DNA from: Salinisphaera sp. UBA6602
GTDB lineage: Bacteria; Pseudomonadota; Gammaproteobacteria; Nevskiales; Salinisphaeraceae
Direction: 5' to 3'
NCBI GenBank assembly: GCA_002433465.1
Contig: DJIE01000024.1
Span: forward strand, 1,672 to 10,100
Length of the DNA stretch: 8,429 nucleotides
Part shown: positions 7,632-8,429 of the stretch, one piece after another
How positions within the stretch are numbered: position 1 is the first letter of the stretch
Layout of the letters: each line of letters begins with the position of its first letter
Translations under genes and position numbers: made by a program
Notes under the pieces: generated by a model
Told to the model about the DNA's origin: nothing
Databases searched by the model: none
The model's input: the letters and a program-made list of their open reading frames with translations, nothing else

Positions 7632-8429
7632 CTAAGCGACGCGCGATTCCAGACGCTTGTCCTCGTGCTTGTGGTTCACCGGATCCCGCAGGTATTCCTT
7701 GGTGAACGCATCGGTGAGGATGGCGTCGTAGCGCAGGTCGTCGTATTCCTTGACCTTGCGGGCTTCGGTATCCGTGAGCACGCCATTGGCTACGGCCGAC
7801 TTGAGCTGTGCATCCACGGTGAAGCCTTCGGCCTCGCCCTTGGCCACGGCCTTGGCGAACTTGTCGTAGACCGATTCGACCTCCACGAGCTTGTTGAAGG
7901 CCCGCTCCATCCGGCCGGTGGCGCTGTTGGCGCTCGTGCCCAGATAGATGTTCGCGGTCATGCGATCGCGGAACGCCGAGGGTTCCAGAATGGCGTTGCC
8001 CAGGGCGTTGATGAGCTTGTCGCTCGCGCCCTTGTGGCGACGGCCGGTCGGGAACACCAGCACCCGCATGGCACCGCCCACGAACTTGTTCGGGAAGTTG
8101 CGGAAGAAGCCGTCGAAGGACTCTTCGATCTTGTGCAGGCATTCGTCCATCACGTACTGCAGATGGGCGATATCTTCCGGCTCTTCCTTGCCTTCGTCGT
8201 AGAAGTACTTGAGCGTGGCCGAACCGAAGTACAGCTCGGAGAGCACGTCACCGAGACGCGCCGAGAGCAGTTCCTTCTTCTTAAGCTCGCCGCCGAGCAT
8301 GCCCATGGTGATGTCCGAACAGATCGCCAGCGCCGAGGAGAAACGCTCGAGCTTGCGATAGTAGGGCGCAGCCACGCCGTCCACGGGCGCCTTGGCGGTG
8401 ATCGAACCGGACAGGCCGAAGGTCAGCGT
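7632..8429 (-). CDS. fadE: Acyl-CoA dehydrogenase FadE, C-terminal part (5' end outside window)
   Basis: The frame is open to the right edge and gives the last 265 residues; the start lies beyond 8429. FadE carries out the first step of fatty-acid beta-oxidation, FAD-dependent oxidation of acyl-CoA to trans-2-enoyl-CoA. The visible part contains the C-terminal DUF1974 region typical of the large (about 800-residue) FadE type: LSARLGDVLSELYFGSATLKYF, then FFRNFPNKFVGGAMRVLVFPTGRR, then ILEPSAFRDRM. The end of the core dehydrogenase helical domain (YYRKLERFSSALAICSD) lies close to the edge. A GTG near 8384 opens a possible reading frame but is internal: the 15 codons before it (TLTFGLSGSITAKAP) continue in frame without a stop. 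The gene ends at TAG and is followed by a strong terminator. The acyl-chain range cannot be deduced from this fragment. Confidence 0.93.
   Translation of the reverse strand, partial: TLTFGLSGSITAKAPVDGVAAPYYRKLERFSSALAICSDITMGMLGGELKKKELLSARLGDVLSELYFGSATLKYFYDEGKEEPEDIAHLQYVMDECLHKIEESFDGFFRNFPNKFVGGAMRVLVFPTGRRHKGASDKLINALGNAILEPSAFRDRMTANIYLGTSANSATGRMERAFNKLVEVESVYDKFAKAVAKGEAEGFTVDAQLKSAVANGVLTDTEARKVKEYDDLRYDAILTDAFTKEYLRDPVNHKHEDKRLESRVA

Overview
The window is GC-rich, densely packed bacterial DNA from what looks like a gammaproteobacterium. FadE of the large type with a DUF1974-like C-terminal part, a SufBCDS cluster with a Rieske ferredoxin, a DUF3293 protein and a DUF3015-like lipoprotein all fit that class. 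A marine or halophilic lineage such as Salinisphaera is my best guess, but it rests on protein flavour only and is not proven here.

Left part (65-5359, all minus strand): an iron-sulfur cluster assembly operon transcribed in the order sufB, sufC, sufD, sufS, then a small Rieske [2Fe-2S] ferredoxin. SufB, SufC and SufD form the SufBC2D scaffold and ATPase on which clusters are built. SufS is the PLP cysteine desulfurase that supplies sulfur. The ferredoxin carries a complete Rieske motif and may be an electron carrier or a client. sufC and sufD overlap by ATGA, and sufD-sufS and sufS-Rieske are 26 and 40 nt apart. The one larger gap, sufB-sufC (82 nt), holds a perfect 9-bp hairpin. No sufA, sufE/sufU or Rrf2-type regulator lies in the window.

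Middle (5360-6049): a 200-nt divergent intergenic region separates sufB from a plus-strand lipoprotein gene. It has two adjacent perfect dyads, a plausible plus promoter and a possible minus -10 box. The lipoprotein has a clear lipobox and a C-terminal DUF3015-like segment, and ends in a strong intrinsic terminator.

Right part: a two-gene plus-strand unit encodes a hotdog-fold (4HBT) acyl-CoA thioesterase and a SelW/Rdx-type CxxC protein. It converges on minus-strand genes across 289 nt without a convincing gene but with several hairpins and a possible minus-strand small-RNA architecture. The minus-strand genes are a DUF3293 protein and, running off the right edge, the C-terminal 265 codons of FadE acyl-CoA dehydrogenase. 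The FadE terminator hairpin ends 1 nt before the DUF3293 start codon, which is the most unusual arrangement in the window.

Nothing here amounts to a wholly new multi-gene system. The interest is mostly regulatory (hairpins, dyads, a possible small RNA) plus poorly characterised small proteins.
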